The notes under the pieces: model-generated
Database searches by the model: none
What the model was told of the DNA's origin: nothing
What the model saw: only the letters and a program-made list of their open reading frames with translations
Position numbers and translations under genes: made by a program
Assembly (NCBI GenBank): GCA_003389325.1
Contig: QQVE01000041.1
Location: 1 to 64,000 of the forward strand
DNA length: 64,000 nt
Source: Planctomycetota bacterium
GTDB taxonomy: Bacteria > Planctomycetota > Planctomycetia > Pirellulales > PALSA-1355
Direction: 5' to 3'
Part shown: positions 37,418 through 47,398 of the stretch, in pieces
Position numbering within the stretch: position 1 is the stretch's first letter
Layout: every line of letters begins with the position of its first letter

Positions 37418-37891
37418 TCAGCCAGCGGGCGAAGGCGGCGCCGGAGGGGTTTGGCTGCCCAGTTGGGCCAGCACTTGCAGCACGCCGTTGAGGTGCGCTA
37501 GCCGGGGACCGAAGCGGTCGACGAATTCGTTGAGCATGAACTCGCCTTCCAGCAGGGCGTCGGCGCTTTCGCTGATTTCTTCGGTGATGCTCTTGAGAAA
37601 CTCGACCTGCACCTGGCTGAGCGTCTCGGCGGCGATACGGCAATGCCGGGCCAGCTCCGGATTCGCCTGCTTCCACTGACCCAGTTCCTGGTTGCGCTGC
37701 CGTTGGGCGGCACTGAGCTGGCTGACCAGTTCTTCCAGCAACTCGTTCTGCCGGTCCTGGGCCGCCAGCATACTGCGCATCAGGGAAACCTGTTCGTTCG
37801 CTGCGCCCGTGGCGTTCGGGTCGACCTGGGATCCGGCCGTGATGTCGACCTGGGTGAACAAGTCATGCGTGGGACGGGAATCCTGACTCAT
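37418..37891 (-). CDS. Conserved hypothetical coiled-coil protein
   Basis: 157 aa. A long helical stretch with heptad-like hydrophobics (SLMRSMLAAQDRQNELLEEL, then LSAAQRQRNQELGQWKQ) predicts a coiled coil. There is no signal peptide and no enzyme motif. ATG at 37891. It lies next to the REPIN-like element and has no obvious operon partner. Confidence 0.65.
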   Translation of the reverse strand: MSQDSRPTHDLFTQVDITAGSQVDPNATGAANEQVSLMRSMLAAQDRQNELLEELVSQLSAAQRQRNQELGQWKQANPELARHCRIAAETLSQVQVEFLKSITEEISESADALLEGEFMLNEFVDRFGPRLAHLNGVLQVLAQLGSQTPPAPPSPAG

Positions 37892-38249
37892 AAATGCCGC
37901 TCCTAGAGTGCTCTTCTGCTGAAACCTTGAGTGTAGTCGAACCGCGCGTGGGATTCCAACCGACGAAGCTCACACACCGCGAAAACTGGGCGAATTGTGG
38001 ATGTTTTGCGGCCCAGGCGGCCTTTCCGGCCACGCGATGGCGACGGTGCGCCAAGTTGGCGAACGCGCGACGCCTTTGGCGGTTCGGCGGTTGGGCGGTT
38101 TCGTGCCCGCCGCGTCCGTGCTGGCACCGAGCGGTCTAAAGTCACTCATCACCGCAGCCCGATGCAACATGGCAAGCCGACCGCTTCACCTCCCGCCGGC
38201 GTGCACAAACCACACCTGTGCCCTTCCCTCCTCGCTAGCAGACTGCCGC

Positions 38250-38834
38250 ATGACGCGTGATGACCCCGCCAGCCTTGGATTCCTGACCGTGCTGGAGCAT
38301 GAGCAGCTCGGCCTGGTCGGTGGCTACCTGATCCTGAACACCGCCGGCCGACCGCTCGAGTTTCACTGCACGGCTCCGGTAAAACCCAACCGCGCCCAGG
38401 AGATCCTGTTCGGGCCCACGCTCGAGTCGTATCTCTACGGCGAGCAAATCGGGCAGGCACTCATTACCAAGAGCGACCTGCTACCGCTGGCGGTGTGCAC
38501 GGACATCGAGCGCGTGTTGAGCGTGCGGCCCTACGTTTCGCTGCCGGTTGCGCTGGTGGTGCGCGACGTAGAGGTCTCCCCGAGTGAAGCCGTAGCGACC
38601 GGCGCGGCGTCGGTGCCCGGCACGTACTGGCGAATCGACGCGGCTCATCGGGCCTCGGACCACCTCACGCAGTTCGCGCTGGGCACGAATCGGCTGGCCG
38701 TTTCGGCGGGGCATATCGCCGACCGCGACACGATTACGGCCAGCCTCACGGAGGTGGCCACCTTCGACCTCGGCGAACCGTTTGAGCGCATCCGCGAAGC
38801 CGTCGAGGAAGCGCACAAGACCAACCACGTTTAG
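38250..38834 (+). CDS. Conserved hypothetical protein upstream of the SNF2 helicase
   Basis: 194 aa. The core LVGGYLILNTAGRPLEFHCTAP and EILFGPTLESYLYGEQIG suggests an alpha/beta fold, but I recognise no family. The stop is 23 bases from the SNF2 start, so the two are probably co-transcribed. It may be a helicase accessory protein; that is inference only. A 360-base stretch between it and the coiled-coil gene shows nothing convincing. Confidence 0.65.
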   Translation: MTRDDPASLGFLTVLEHEQLGLVGGYLILNTAGRPLEFHCTAPVKPNRAQEILFGPTLESYLYGEQIGQALITKSDLLPLAVCTDIERVLSVRPYVSLPVALVVRDVEVSPSEAVATGAASVPGTYWRIDAAHRASDHLTQFALGTNRLAVSAGHIADRDTITASLTEVATFDLGEPFERIREAVEEAHKTNHV

Positions 38835-38857
38835 GTCGGCAGCCCAACGATTCGCTT

Positions 38858-40612
38858 ATGGACAAGCCCTCGGTCGAAAGCTGGCAGCCGGACTTCAGCC
38901 TCTCGACCACCACCGTCGCCCTGCCGTCGCTCGTGCAACCTGCGCTCGAAACGCCTTGGCCGGCGGACGTGTTGCGCTCGCAGCCCTCGGTGTACAGTCT
39001 GCCGCTGGGCAGCAACCTGGCTGCGGCGGTGAGCCTGAAGATTGCGCCGCCCAAGCTGAAGATCGAGAGCTATCGCTTCGGCATGCCGAGCGCCTGGCGT
39101 GCGCCCGCCCAAGCGACTCCGGCGGAAGTCGCGGCATCTCCCTGCCCGCCGAAAACGCGAACCCGGATCGAGCCGCCGTCCGACGTGGTGAAGCTCGAGG
39201 ACCGGCTGTTCTATCTGTTGCAGCCGTCGCTCGAAGCGCTGATCGGCGATTGCTCGCTGTCGTTTCCTGCGCATCCGTTCGGCTACCAGTTCGAGGGCAT
39301 CGCGTTTCTGTACCCGCGCTATGCGGCGGTGCTGGCCGACGAGATGGGGCTGGGCAAGACGATGCAGGCGATCACCGCGGTGCGGCTGCTGCTGCACGCC
39401 GGCGAGTTGAGCACGGTGCTGCTGGTTTGCCCGAAGCCGCTAGTAACCAACTGGCAGCGCGAGTTTGCCCACTGGGCGGCCGAGGTGCCGACCGTGGCCA
39501 TCGAGGGCGATCGCACGCGGCGCCGCTGGCAATGGGAACAAGACGACGTGCCGGTGAAGATTGCCAACTACGAGCTGTTGCAGCGCGACCGCAAGGTGAT
39601 TGCCGAGCTTGGCCTGCACTTCGACCTGGTCGTGCTCGACGAGGCCCAGCGGATCAAGAATCGTTCGAGCGCCACCAGCCAATGCGTGCGATCGATTCCG
39701 CGCCGCCGAGGCTGGGCCCTGACCGGCACGCCCGTGGAAAACAGCCCGCGCGATCTGGTGGGCATTTTCGAGTTTCTTTCGCCCGGCTACCTGCACGATG
39801 AGATGAAGCCCCGCAAGATGGGCAAGGCCGCGGCCGACTTCATTTGCCGCCGCACCAAGGACAAGGTGCTGACCGAGTTGCCGCCCAAGATGTTCCGCGA
39901 CGCCGAGGTGGAATTGACCTCAAGCCAGCGGGCCAGCTACGAGTTGGCCGAGAAAGAGGGCGTCGTGCGGCTTACCGAGATGGGCGACGAGGCCACGATC
40001 CAGCACGTGTTCGAGCTGGTGCTGCGGCTGAAGCAGATCTGCAACTTCGACCCGGCTTCGGGCGAGAGCTCGAAGTTCGAACGGCTGGCCGCCGACATCA
40101 ACGAGGTGGCCGCCAGCGGCCGCAAGGCACTGGTGTTCAGCCAATGGGTGGCCACGCTCGAAACGCTGGCCGCGCGGCTCAAGCGGGCCCGCCCCCTGCT
40201 CTACCACGGCAAGATTCCGCCGGCCAAGCGCGACGGCATCCTGGACGAGTTCCGCAACGATCCCAAGCGGCACGTGATGCTGCTCAGCTACGGCGCCGGC
40301 GGCACGGGCCTCAACCTGCAGTGCTCCGAATACGTGTTCCTCTACGACCGCTGGTGGAATCCGGCCGTCGAAGACCAGGCGATCAACCGGGCCCACCGCA
40401 TCGGCGCCGCCGGCCCCGTGACGGTGACGCGGTTTCTGGCCCTGGAAACGATCGAGCAGCGCATCGATCAAATCCTGCGCGAGAAACGCGAAATCTTCGA
40501 CACCATCTTCACTGACGCAGAACCCACCCAGCACACCGGCCTGACACAAAAGGAAGTCTTCGGCCTGTTCCAGCTCCGCTGCCCCAACGGCCCCATCGAC
40601 GTGGCGGCGTGA
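38858..40612 (+). CDS. SNF2-family DNA translocase/helicase
   Basis: 584 aa. Motif I is DEMGLGKTMQ (K167), motif II VVLDEAQRIKN, motif III LTGTPVENS; motif V is GAGGTGLNLQ and motif VI DQAINRAHRIG. This is the compact Swi2/Snf2 ATPase with an N-terminal 110-residue unique segment and no extra C-terminal domain. It should translocate on duplex DNA; targets unknown. Its TGA stop is followed immediately by AAGTAGC units of the palindromic repeat family. Confidence 0.93.
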   Translation: MDKPSVESWQPDFSLSTTTVALPSLVQPALETPWPADVLRSQPSVYSLPLGSNLAAAVSLKIAPPKLKIESYRFGMPSAWRAPAQATPAEVAASPCPPKTRTRIEPPSDVVKLEDRLFYLLQPSLEALIGDCSLSFPAHPFGYQFEGIAFLYPRYAAVLADEMGLGKTMQAITAVRLLLHAGELSTVLLVCPKPLVTNWQREFAHWAAEVPTVAIEGDRTRRRWQWEQDDVPVKIANYELLQRDRKVIAELGLHFDLVVLDEAQRIKNRSSATSQCVRSIPRRRGWALTGTPVENSPRDLVGIFEFLSPGYLHDEMKPRKMGKAAADFICRRTKDKVLTELPPKMFRDAEVELTSSQRASYELAEKEGVVRLTEMGDEATIQHVFELVLRLKQICNFDPASGESSKFERLAADINEVAASGRKALVFSQWVATLETLAARLKRARPLLYHGKIPPAKRDGILDEFRNDPKRHVMLLSYGAGGTGLNLQCSEYVFLYDRWWNPAVEDQAINRAHRIGAAGPVTVTRFLALETIEQRIDQILREKREIFDTIFTDAEPTQHTGLTQKEVFGLFQLRCPNGPIDVAA

Positions 40613-40634
40613 AAGTAGCGGCGTGAAAGTAGCA

Positions 40635-40807
40635 GGCTCACTCCGTGAGCCGTCGCAGCACGCCATCGTGCCCTCCACCCGCCAACGAGGAGCAGCTTTA
40701 CAGCTCACCGTGCGCGACCTGCTGATGGCATCATCCCTCGCAGCCTAAGAACCGCGGTCGCGTACCATCCTCTGCGGTGTGCTGCTTAACGGCTCACGGA
40801 GTGAGCC
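40635..40807. repeat. Paired palindromic repeat (REPIN-like), copies 5 and 6
   Basis: Cores at 40635-40651 and, inverted, 40791-40807, separated by 139 bases. The right-hand unit abuts the TAG stop of the DUF2585 gene, which is read from the repeat flank. Confidence 0.75.
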
Positions 40808-40809
40808 TG

Positions 40810-41364
40810 CTACATTGTCTGCCAATCCTTGATGGACTCGATCGGCCAGATGAGCATCAGGACGTTGAGGGTCAGGTTGTCGCGGGCGATGAGCAGGGCC
40901 AGCAGCTCGAGGCCGGCGAACATCGCCAGGGCGGTTTTCCAGCCGGTGCGGCTGGCGATGGCGAAGCCGGCCACGGCGGCGGCGACGTCGCTCAGGGAGT
41001 TGAGGATGCTGTCGCCGGTGTAGTCGAGACTGGCGGTGGTTTGCCGGTAGCGCTCGATGATCGGAGGGGAGTTCTCGAGCAGCTCCCAAGCGACTTCAAT
41101 CGTCATGGCCGCGATCAACCGCCAGGCCAGCGGCCAGTTGGGCGCGAGCCACCGCAGCAGCCAGTAGAAGATCACGCCGTGTAGCAGGTGCGAGAACGTG
41201 TACGGGTCGAACAAGTTCTGCGAAGTGCAGCGGCTCCAGGCCGGGCTCCAAAGGCTGAAGCCGTACTTGCACCACCCGATCCGCCCCTCGAAGTAAAGCA
41301 CCATGCCGCACAGCGCCACCAGGGCAAGTGCGACGGGCGCAGTGCGTCGGGTGAAAAGCTGCAT
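40810..41364 (-). CDS. DUF2585 membrane protein
   Basis: 184 aa. Several transmembrane helices (APVALALVALCGMVLYFEGR; LLHGVIFYWLLRWLA; IAAMTIEVAWELLENSP; AMFAGLELLALLIARD). The GDSILNSLSDV and FSHLLHGVIFYWLLR motifs match the DUF2585 (UPF0314) family, whose role is unknown. The stop codon lies in repeat copy 6. ATG at 41364 fits the family start. Confidence 0.82.
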   Translation of the reverse strand: MQLFTRRTAPVALALVALCGMVLYFEGRIGWCKYGFSLWSPAWSRCTSQNLFDPYTFSHLLHGVIFYWLLRWLAPNWPLAWRLIAAMTIEVAWELLENSPPIIERYRQTTASLDYTGDSILNSLSDVAAAVAGFAIASRTGWKTALAMFAGLELLALLIARDNLTLNVLMLIWPIESIKDWQTM

Positions 41365-41444
41365 CGTTCGGGACCCGAAAGACGGTGCGAGGGAAGGAAC
41401 CGGTCTGGCACCTATCCTGAGGTCTCGAGCCCCGCGCCTCAAGC

Positions 41445-41759
41445 CTATCTCAGCAGCTTCTGCGTTTCCTGCTGGAGCCGGCCGGTGATGCGGTCGGCCA
41501 GGGCGGCCAACAGCTCGGGCAGGTCGACCTCGAGCCGCACGCTCTCGGGCAGGATGTCGATGCGGCCGCGGATGGTTTGGGCGAGGCCGGCGCCGGTGAA
41601 ATTGAGGCGGTCGCCGTCCCAATGCTGCTCGAACGACACGAGCCCCAGCATGCCGCCGGCCATTTGCGACTGAAGCTTGCCAAAACCCTCGTCGATCCGC
41701 CGCCGCGCCTCGTCCTTGCCGAGATCGTGCGGAATCGTGACAGCAATCGGGCGCGCCAT
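41445..41759 (-). CDS. Polyhydroxyalkanoate-granule-region family protein
   Basis: 104 aa. ITVTIPHDLGKDEARRRIDEG-like N-terminus (here IAVTIPHDLGKDEARRRI) and FEQHWDGDRLNF match the PHA_gran_rgn family found near polyhydroxyalkanoate genes in proteobacteria. No PHA synthase lies in this window, so the family link is by sequence pattern only. ATG at 41759 is preferred to an upstream TTG. It lies 80 bases ahead of the DUF2585 gene on the same strand. Confidence 0.75.
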   Translation of the reverse strand: MARPIAVTIPHDLGKDEARRRIDEGFGKLQSQMAGGMLGLVSFEQHWDGDRLNFTGAGLAQTIRGRIDILPESVRLEVDLPELLAALADRITGRLQQETQKLLR

Positions 41760-41847
41760 GGGAACTTGAGCCAATAGAGATGGGAGACCAACGCCGGCAG
41801 GAAATTATACGTCGCGGTCGACGACGTCCAGCGTCTGCAAAGTAGCA

Positions 41848-41952
41848 GGCTCACTCCGTGAGCCGTCAAGCAGAACCCTCGAGAGCCAGCATGTCCTCTC
41901 CGATGATGACGTAGAACGTTTGCGGCTGCTGCTACGGCTCACGGAGTGAGCC
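41848..41952. repeat. Paired palindromic repeat (REPIN-like), copies 7 and 8
   Basis: Cores at 41848-41864 and, inverted, 41936-41952, with a 71-base spacer, the shortest of the three pairs. It lies in the 320-base gap between the PHA-region gene and aceA, where no gene is visible. Confidence 0.75.
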
Positions 41953-41979
41953 TGCTACTTTGCCCCATAAAAGGAATGG

Positions 41980-42012
41980 GCCGCGCTGTGGCCTTAGAAA
42001 CCACAGCGCGGC
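41980..42012 (-). terminator. Probable terminator after aceA
   Basis: A 12-bp perfect stem (41980-41991 with 42001-42012) with a 9-base loop. On the minus strand the 3' side is followed by a T-rich stretch (CATTCCTTTTATG). It would end the aceB-aceA transcript. Confidence 0.55.
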
Positions 42013-42085
42013 TCAAGAAGGGCAACTCCCCAGAAGCCCTCTTCCATCCCCTTGGTATCGCTAGCGAGCAAACGGGACAGCCGGC

Positions 42086-43384
42086 CTAAGAGGCCACCGG
42101 CTGCGCTTCGAACTGCGCCTCCTCGGTCGATCCGCACAGAGCCGTGGTGGACGAAGCGCCGCAGGCGATGGCCTGGGCCACTTCGTCGAAGTATCCGGTG
42201 CCGACAAAACGCTGGTGCTTCGTGGCCCGATAGCCGGCGTCGGCCTCGCGGGCAAACTCGCGTTCCTGCAGGGCGGCGTAGGCCGTCATGCCGGTGTCGC
42301 GGTAACCGCGCGCTAGCTCGAAGATCGACAGGTTCAGGGCGTGGAAGCCGGCCAGCGTGATGAACTGGAATTTGTAGCCCATGGCGCCCAACTCGCGCTG
42401 GAAGCGGGCGATCGTGACATCGTCGAGTTTCTTTTTCCAGTTGAACGATGGCGAGCAGTTGTAGGCCAGCGGCTTGCCGGGGAAGCGGGCATGAATCGCT
42501 TCGGCGAATCGCCGGGCCTCGTCGAGATCGGGCGTCGAGGTCTCGCACCACAGCAGATCGGCATACGGGGCGTAGGACAGGCCGCGGTCGATGGCCACCT
42601 CGATGCCGCCGGTGATGCGAAAGAAGCCTTCGGGCGTACGCTCGCCGGTAAGAAAACGCCGGTCGCGCGGATCGATGTCGCTGGTCAAGAGTTGGGCGCT
42701 GTTGGCGTCGGTACGAGCGATGAGCACCGTCGGCGTGTCCATCACGTCCGCCGCCAATCGCGCGGCGGTGAGAGTGCGGATGAACTGGCTCGTCGGCACC
42801 AGCACTTTGCCGCCCATGTGGCCGCACTTCTTTTCGCTGGCCAACTGGTCTTCGAAGTGCACGCCCGAGGCCCCGTTCTCGATCATTCCCTTCATCAACT
42901 CAAAAGCGTTCAGCGGCCCGCCGAAGCCGGCCTCGGCATCGGCCACGATGGGCAGGAAATAATCGTGATCGTTGCGCCCTTCGGCATGCTGCACCTGATC
43001 GGCGCGACAGAGGGCGTTGTTGAGCTTGCGGACCAAGGTAGGGACGCTGTCAGCCGGGTAGAGACTCTGATCCGGATACATCTGGCCGGCATTATTCGCG
43101 TCGGCTGCGACCTGCCAACCACTCATGTAGATGGCTTTGAGCCCCGCCTCGGCCATCTGCACCGCCTGGTTGCCGGTCAGCGCACCCAAGGCGTTCACGT
43201 ACGGCTCGAACGAGATCAACTTCCAAAGTTTTTCGGCGCCCGAACGGGCCAGCGTGTGCTCGATGTGCATGCTGCCGCGCAGCCGTACCACGTCGGCCGG
43301 CAGAAAATCCCGGCGAATTCCCTCCCAGCGCGGATGGTCGGCCCAGTCGGCTTCCAAGTCGGCAGCATTACGTAGATGGGACAT
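42086..43384 (-). CDS. aceA: Isocitrate lyase
   Basis: 432 aa. The catalytic motif is KKCGHMGGK, with C187 as the active-site Cys; HFEDQ and [11 protein letters not shown] are also conserved, as is [13 protein letters not shown]. It splits isocitrate to succinate and glyoxylate, the first step of the glyoxylate shunt. It lies 47 bases downstream of aceB on the same strand. Confidence 0.96.
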   Translation of the reverse strand: MSHLRNAADLEADWADHPRWEGIRRDFLPADVVRLRGSMHIEHTLARSGAEKLWKLISFEPYVNALGALTGNQAVQMAEAGLKAIYMSGWQVAADANNAGQMYPDQSLYPADSVPTLVRKLNNALCRADQVQHAEGRNDHDYFLPIVADAEAGFGGPLNAFELMKGMIENGASGVHFEDQLASEKKCGHMGGKVLVPTSQFIRTLTAARLAADVMDTPTVLIARTDANSAQLLTSDIDPRDRRFLTGERTPEGFFRITGGIEVAIDRGLSYAPYADLLWCETSTPDLDEARRFAEAIHARFPGKPLAYNCSPSFNWKKKLDDVTIARFQRELGAMGYKFQFITLAGFHALNLSIFELARGYRDTGMTAYAALQEREFAREADAGYRATKHQRFVGTGYFDEVAQAIACGASSTTALCGSTEEAQFEAQPVAS

Positions 43385-43431
43385 GATCAGAGCCTTTCAC
43401 GTAATCATGGAATGGATGGTGATGGGGTTTT

Positions 43432-45033
43432 TCATGGCAAGTGGTCGTAGGCCGGCAGCGTCAAGAACTCGACGAACTCGCGCGCCGTGCTAGTTTGCGC
43501 AAAAAGTTCTCCGGCCTCGTCGAAGCGCGACATTTGGTAGGCCTCGTCGCCCAACTCGGTGCGCAGCGAGGCCAGCTCTTCTTCGAGCACGCGCTCGACG
43601 AGTTGGGCGGTGATCTTCGTACCGTCGGCAAACCGGCCGCCAGGGTGCCGGATCCATTGCCAGATCTGGGCCCGGGAGATCTCGGCCGTGGCGGCGTCTT
43701 CCATCAGGTTGAAGATCGGGACGCAGCCTTGTCCGCGGAGCCAGCTTTCGAGATAGCGCAGGCCGACGGCGACGTTGGTGCGCAAGCCCTCGGGCGTGAT
43801 CTCTCCCTGCGGCACGGCCAGCAGGTCTGCGGCCGAGATGTGCAGTTCGGGATCGCGGCGGCTGATTTGATTCGGGCCGAACATGTGGGCATCGAACACC
43901 TCCATGGCTACGCCAACCAAACCGGGATGCGCGACCCAGGTACCGTCGTGGCCGTCGCCGGCCTCGCGCTCCTTGTCGGCGCGCACTTTGGCCAGGGCCT
44001 CGGTATTGGCCACCGGGTCGTCTTTGATCGGGATCTGCGCGGCCATGCCGCCCATGGCGTGCGCGCCGCGGCGGTGGCACGTTTCGATCAGCAGCCGCGA
44101 GTACGACCGCAGAAAGTGGGTCGTCATCGTCACCTGCGCTCGATCGGGCAGCACGAACTCGGGCCGATTGCGGAACTTCTTGATGAAGCTGAAGATGTAG
44201 TCCCAGCGTCCGCAGTTCAGCCCGGCGGCGTGATTGCGCAGTTCGTAGAGGATCTCGTCCATCTCGAACGCGGCCAGGATCGTCTCGATCAGCACCGTGG
44301 CCTTGATCGTTCCCTGCGGCACGCCCAGGGCCATCTGCGCCAGGCGAAACACCTCGTTCCACAGCCGGGCTTCCAGGTGGCTTTCGAGCTTGGGCAGGTA
44401 GAAGTACGGGCCGGTTCCCTTTTCGATCAGCGTCTGGGCGTTGTGAAAAAAGAACAGGCCGAAATCGAACACGCCGCCCGAGATGGGTTCGCCGTCGACG
44501 TGGACGTGTTTTTCGTCGAGGTGCCAGCCGCGGGGGCGGACCAGCAGCGTGGCGGTGTCTGCGTCGAGCGTGTAGTGCTTGCCCTGGGGGCTGGTGTACT
44601 CGATCGTGCCGTTGACCGCGTCGCGCAGGTTGACCTGGCCGGCCAGCGTCGCTTCCCAGGTGGGCGAGTGCGAGTCCTCGAAGTCGGCCATGTAAATCTT
44701 GGCGCCCGAGTTGAGGGCGTTGATCACCATCTTGCGGTCGACCGGGCCGGTGATTTCGACGCGGCGATCCTGCAAGTCAGCCGGCACCGGAGCGACCCGC
44801 CAGTCGCCTGTGCGAATCTCGGCCGTCTCGGGCAGAAAGTCGGGCAGCTCGCCGGCGTCGAGCCGGGCCTGCCGCTCGACGCGAGCCCGCAGCAACTTGC
44901 GCCGGGTGGCTCGGGTCAAACGTTCCAAATCGGCGACAAACGTCAGGGCCTCGGGCGAGAGAATCGCCTCGGCCTCGGACGGCACGGGGGCCAGGAGCTC
45001 GACGCCCTGGACTTGGGTTTGGGTGGCGACCAT
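43432..45033 (-). CDS. aceB: Malate synthase A
   Basis: 533 aa. The family features [52 protein letters not shown] and [13 protein letters not shown] are present, as is AHPGLV in the C-terminal half. It condenses glyoxylate with acetyl-CoA to malate. It is the first gene of the aceB-aceA operon, divergent from a LysR regulator. Confidence 0.96.
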   Translation of the reverse strand: MVATQTQVQGVELLAPVPSEAEAILSPEALTFVADLERLTRATRRKLLRARVERQARLDAGELPDFLPETAEIRTGDWRVAPVPADLQDRRVEITGPVDRKMVINALNSGAKIYMADFEDSHSPTWEATLAGQVNLRDAVNGTIEYTSPQGKHYTLDADTATLLVRPRGWHLDEKHVHVDGEPISGGVFDFGLFFFHNAQTLIEKGTGPYFYLPKLESHLEARLWNEVFRLAQMALGVPQGTIKATVLIETILAAFEMDEILYELRNHAAGLNCGRWDYIFSFIKKFRNRPEFVLPDRAQVTMTTHFLRSYSRLLIETCHRRGAHAMGGMAAQIPIKDDPVANTEALAKVRADKEREAGDGHDGTWVAHPGLVGVAMEVFDAHMFGPNQISRRDPELHISAADLLAVPQGEITPEGLRTNVAVGLRYLESWLRGQGCVPIFNLMEDAATAEISRAQIWQWIRHPGGRFADGTKITAQLVERVLEEELASLRTELGDEAYQMSRFDEAGELFAQTSTAREFVEFLTLPAYDHLP

Positions 45034-45188
45034 GGGGAGTTTCCTTACTTGGACTTACGTGGACTCGCGTGGAAGACGGGAGCCGGGAGGCGTGCGATAG
45101 GTTCACCGCGCCGCCGCGGTCGGTTGCATGGAGGTACTGTAGTCGCGTGCCGAAGAATTGAACACGACAATCCTTTCAATACCGAGCA

Positions 45189-45217
45189 TTGTTTTTATCA
45201 ATCAAATAGACTATATT
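45189..45217 (+). promoter_or_regulatory. Promoter of the LysR-type gene
   Basis: TTGTTT (45189-45194) and TATATT (45212-45217) are spaced by 17 bases in an AT-rich island within otherwise GC-rich DNA. The same island would also hold the aceB promoter and any LysR binding site, but I cannot define that box with confidence. Confidence 0.6.
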
Positions 45218-45271
45218 GAGTGGCGCTATACATCAGGTCTCGCCCTGGAACAGCAACGAGGAATCGCCGCC

Positions 45272-46294
45272 ATGGCCACGGCATCCAGCTCGCAGTACTA
45301 CAAGCAAAACCGCCTGCAACAGCTACGCGGCTTCTGCTACGCCGCCCAGGCCGGCAGCATCTCGAAGGCGGCCGAAAAGCTGTTCTTGAGCCAACCCAGC
45401 GTGTCGCTGCAGATCCAGGCCCTGGAGCGCGAGTTCAAGACGACGCTGTTCGAGCGCCGGGGGCCGAAGATCAATCTCACGCCCGACGGCAAGACGCTCT
45501 ACGAAATGGCCGCTCCGCTGGTCGAGGAGATCGACACCCTGGGCGACGTGTTTGCCGCTCGCCGCGGAGGCCTGGAAACCGGCCGGCTCGACATCGCGGC
45601 CGGCGAATCGACCACGCTGTATCTGCTGCCCCACTTCGTGCAGCAGTTCGCCGAAAAGTACCCGGGCATCGAGCTCAAGCTGCACAACGTCACCGGGCGC
45701 GACGGGCTGGCGATGGTCCGCGCCGACGAGGCCGACTTCGCCGTGGGATCGATGCTGGAAGTGCGCGAGGATATCGAGTACCAGCCGATGTTCACCTACG
45801 ACCCGATGCTGATCGTGCCGCCCGACCACCCGCTGGCCAGGCGGAAACGGATCACGCTGAAGGACGTGGCGCCGCACCCGCTGATTCTGCCGCCCAGCCA
45901 CCTGACGACCTGGGGCGTGGTCGACTACGCCTTTGCCAAGCACAAGCTGAAGTACGAAGTGAAGATGGAGGCCGGCGGCTGGGAGGTGATCAAGAAGTAC
46001 GTGTCGCTGGGGCTGGGCATCTCGATCGTCACCAGCATTTGCCTAAGCGGCGAGGAGGACCTGGTGGCGATTCCGCTCTCGCGCTACTTTCCCAAGCGCA
46101 CTTACGGCCTGGTGATTCGCAAGGGCAAGTTCCTTTCGCCGGCCGCCGAGCGATTCGTGAAGCTGATGCGCGAAAGCGTCAAAGGCAAACGCCCCGTGGC
46201 GATGACGCCCGGCACGAACCAGCTCTTCGGCTTTTACGGCCCCATCGACGGCCGCGCCGACGGCGGCCCCCACGGCCGCTCAGCCAAGCGGTAG
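45272..46294 (+). CDS. LysR-family transcriptional regulator
   Basis: 340 aa. The HTH is RGFCYAAQAGSISKAAEKLF...SQPSVSLQIQALE, followed by the effector domain (LDIAAGESTTLYLLPHFVQ). The YYKQNRLQQLRGF start and GGWEVIKKYVSLGLGISIV segment resemble the CysB-like branch. The effector is unknown. Placement divergent from aceB-aceA suggests control of the glyoxylate shunt, by inference. ATG at 45272 follows GAGG. Confidence 0.88.
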   Translation: MATASSSQYYKQNRLQQLRGFCYAAQAGSISKAAEKLFLSQPSVSLQIQALEREFKTTLFERRGPKINLTPDGKTLYEMAAPLVEEIDTLGDVFAARRGGLETGRLDIAAGESTTLYLLPHFVQQFAEKYPGIELKLHNVTGRDGLAMVRADEADFAVGSMLEVREDIEYQPMFTYDPMLIVPPDHPLARRKRITLKDVAPHPLILPPSHLTTWGVVDYAFAKHKLKYEVKMEAGGWEVIKKYVSLGLGISIVTSICLSGEEDLVAIPLSRYFPKRTYGLVIRKGKFLSPAAERFVKLMRESVKGKRPVAMTPGTNQLFGFYGPIDGRADGGPHGRSAKR

Positions 46295-46306
46295 CGGAGC
46301 CGGCGC

Positions 46307-46990
46307 TCATGCCCACTTCTTGCGAAAGCGCTCGCTGGCGCCGCTGGTGATCGGCTTGCCGTGGCCGAAGACGGCGACTTCGAAGGTTTCGCGGGCGATG
46401 CGGGCCAGGTCGCGGCGGCCTTGCTCGAGGTCCTCGTAGGCGGGGCTCATCGCCAGGCCGAAAAAGCTCGCGCAACTGTCAGCCGCCAGCAGCACCCCGC
46501 CTTGCTCCGGCCAGTACAGCACGATCTGCCCCGCACAGTGCCCCGGGGCGTGGATCGCCCGCAAGCCGCCGGGCAGCGACTCGCCGTCGGTTACGTCGCG
46601 CTCGATTTCCACCGGTTCCATCTCGCTGCGGGCGTTGCGGATGATCATGCGGTAGACCATTTTGTTCACCAGTCCTGGCCCCGGTGAGAGCGGACGTAGC
46701 GTCTCGCCCTGGCGAATCATCGCCGCATCGGTGGCGTGCATGATCACCGAAGCGCCCGTCAATTGCTTCACCTCGGCCAAGCTGCCGCTATGGTCCCAGT
46801 GGCAGTGCGTCACCACGATGTGACGAATATCCGCTGGGCTACGGTCGATCGATTGCAAGGCCGCTTCGATCGCCGGCCCGTTGCCGGGCATGCCGGTATC
46901 GATCAGGATCAGCCCATCGCGAGTCTCGAGCAGGTGGACGTTGACCTGGCCGAGGGGAAGTTCGTAGAGGCCGGGGACGACGGAGTTCAT
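46307..46990 (-). CDS. Metallo-beta-lactamase-fold hydrolase
   Basis: 227 aa. The metal motif THCHWDHSG, the LIDTGMPG strand and the APGHCAGQIVLY, LLAADS and FGHGKPI ligands are present, so two metals should bind. The fold covers glyoxalase II-like enzymes, lactonases and others; substrate unknown. It is convergent with the LysR gene. Confidence 0.88.
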   Translation of the reverse strand: MNSVVPGLYELPLGQVNVHLLETRDGLILIDTGMPGNGPAIEAALQSIDRSPADIRHIVVTHCHWDHSGSLAEVKQLTGASVIMHATDAAMIRQGETLRPLSPGPGLVNKMVYRMIIRNARSEMEPVEIERDVTDGESLPGGLRAIHAPGHCAGQIVLYWPEQGGVLLAADSCASFFGLAMSPAYEDLEQGRRDLARIARETFEVAVFGHGKPITSGASERFRKKWA

Positions 46991-47041
46991 AGGAGGCTCG
47001 AGGCTTCGAGTTCGTGTGACACCCCGACGAGCAAGGGGCGT

Positions 47042-47398
47042 TCACGGCTTGTCCGGTGGGCGAATTCGGATCCTTCCGGGTTCCACAGTGATGATCGCCC
47101 CCGCCAGCAGCTCGTCACCATGATGGCCCAAGACATGCAAGCAAACTGCTGCCTGCCGTCGAGCGGCGATCCCGGCCAACCGCAATATTCCATGGTGCGG
47201 CGAGCGACGCAGAATCGCAAGCTCGCCGAAATCTTTGTCTAGCGTAACAAAGATGCGATTGTCAGCATGCGCTTGCCGAGGAAGCTCTTCTTCTCCCGGA
47301 TCGGTTGGCCAGTCGCCAGACCAAACCACGTCGCGCTGAGCATGCCGCAGTTCGTCCGCCGCTCCGCCCCATACACATGTAACCAGGAGAATCCTCAT
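47042..47398 (-). CDS. DUF5615 PIN-like protein, apparently lacking the first catalytic Asp
   Basis: 118 aa. The body (GDWPTDPGEEELPRQAHADN, then RIFVTLDKDFGELAI) matches DUF5615 PIN-like toxins. In the family the first strand normally reads L-L-D-E; here it is ILLVTCVWGG, so the first acidic residue of the PIN site is missing. The protein may be inactive or act without nuclease activity. Its ATG overlaps the stop of the DUF433 gene by 4 bases. Confidence 0.75.
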   Translation of the reverse strand: MRILLVTCVWGGAADELRHAQRDVVWSGDWPTDPGEEELPRQAHADNRIFVTLDKDFGELAILRRSPHHGILRLAGIAARRQAAVCLHVLGHHGDELLAGAIITVEPGRIRIRPPDKP

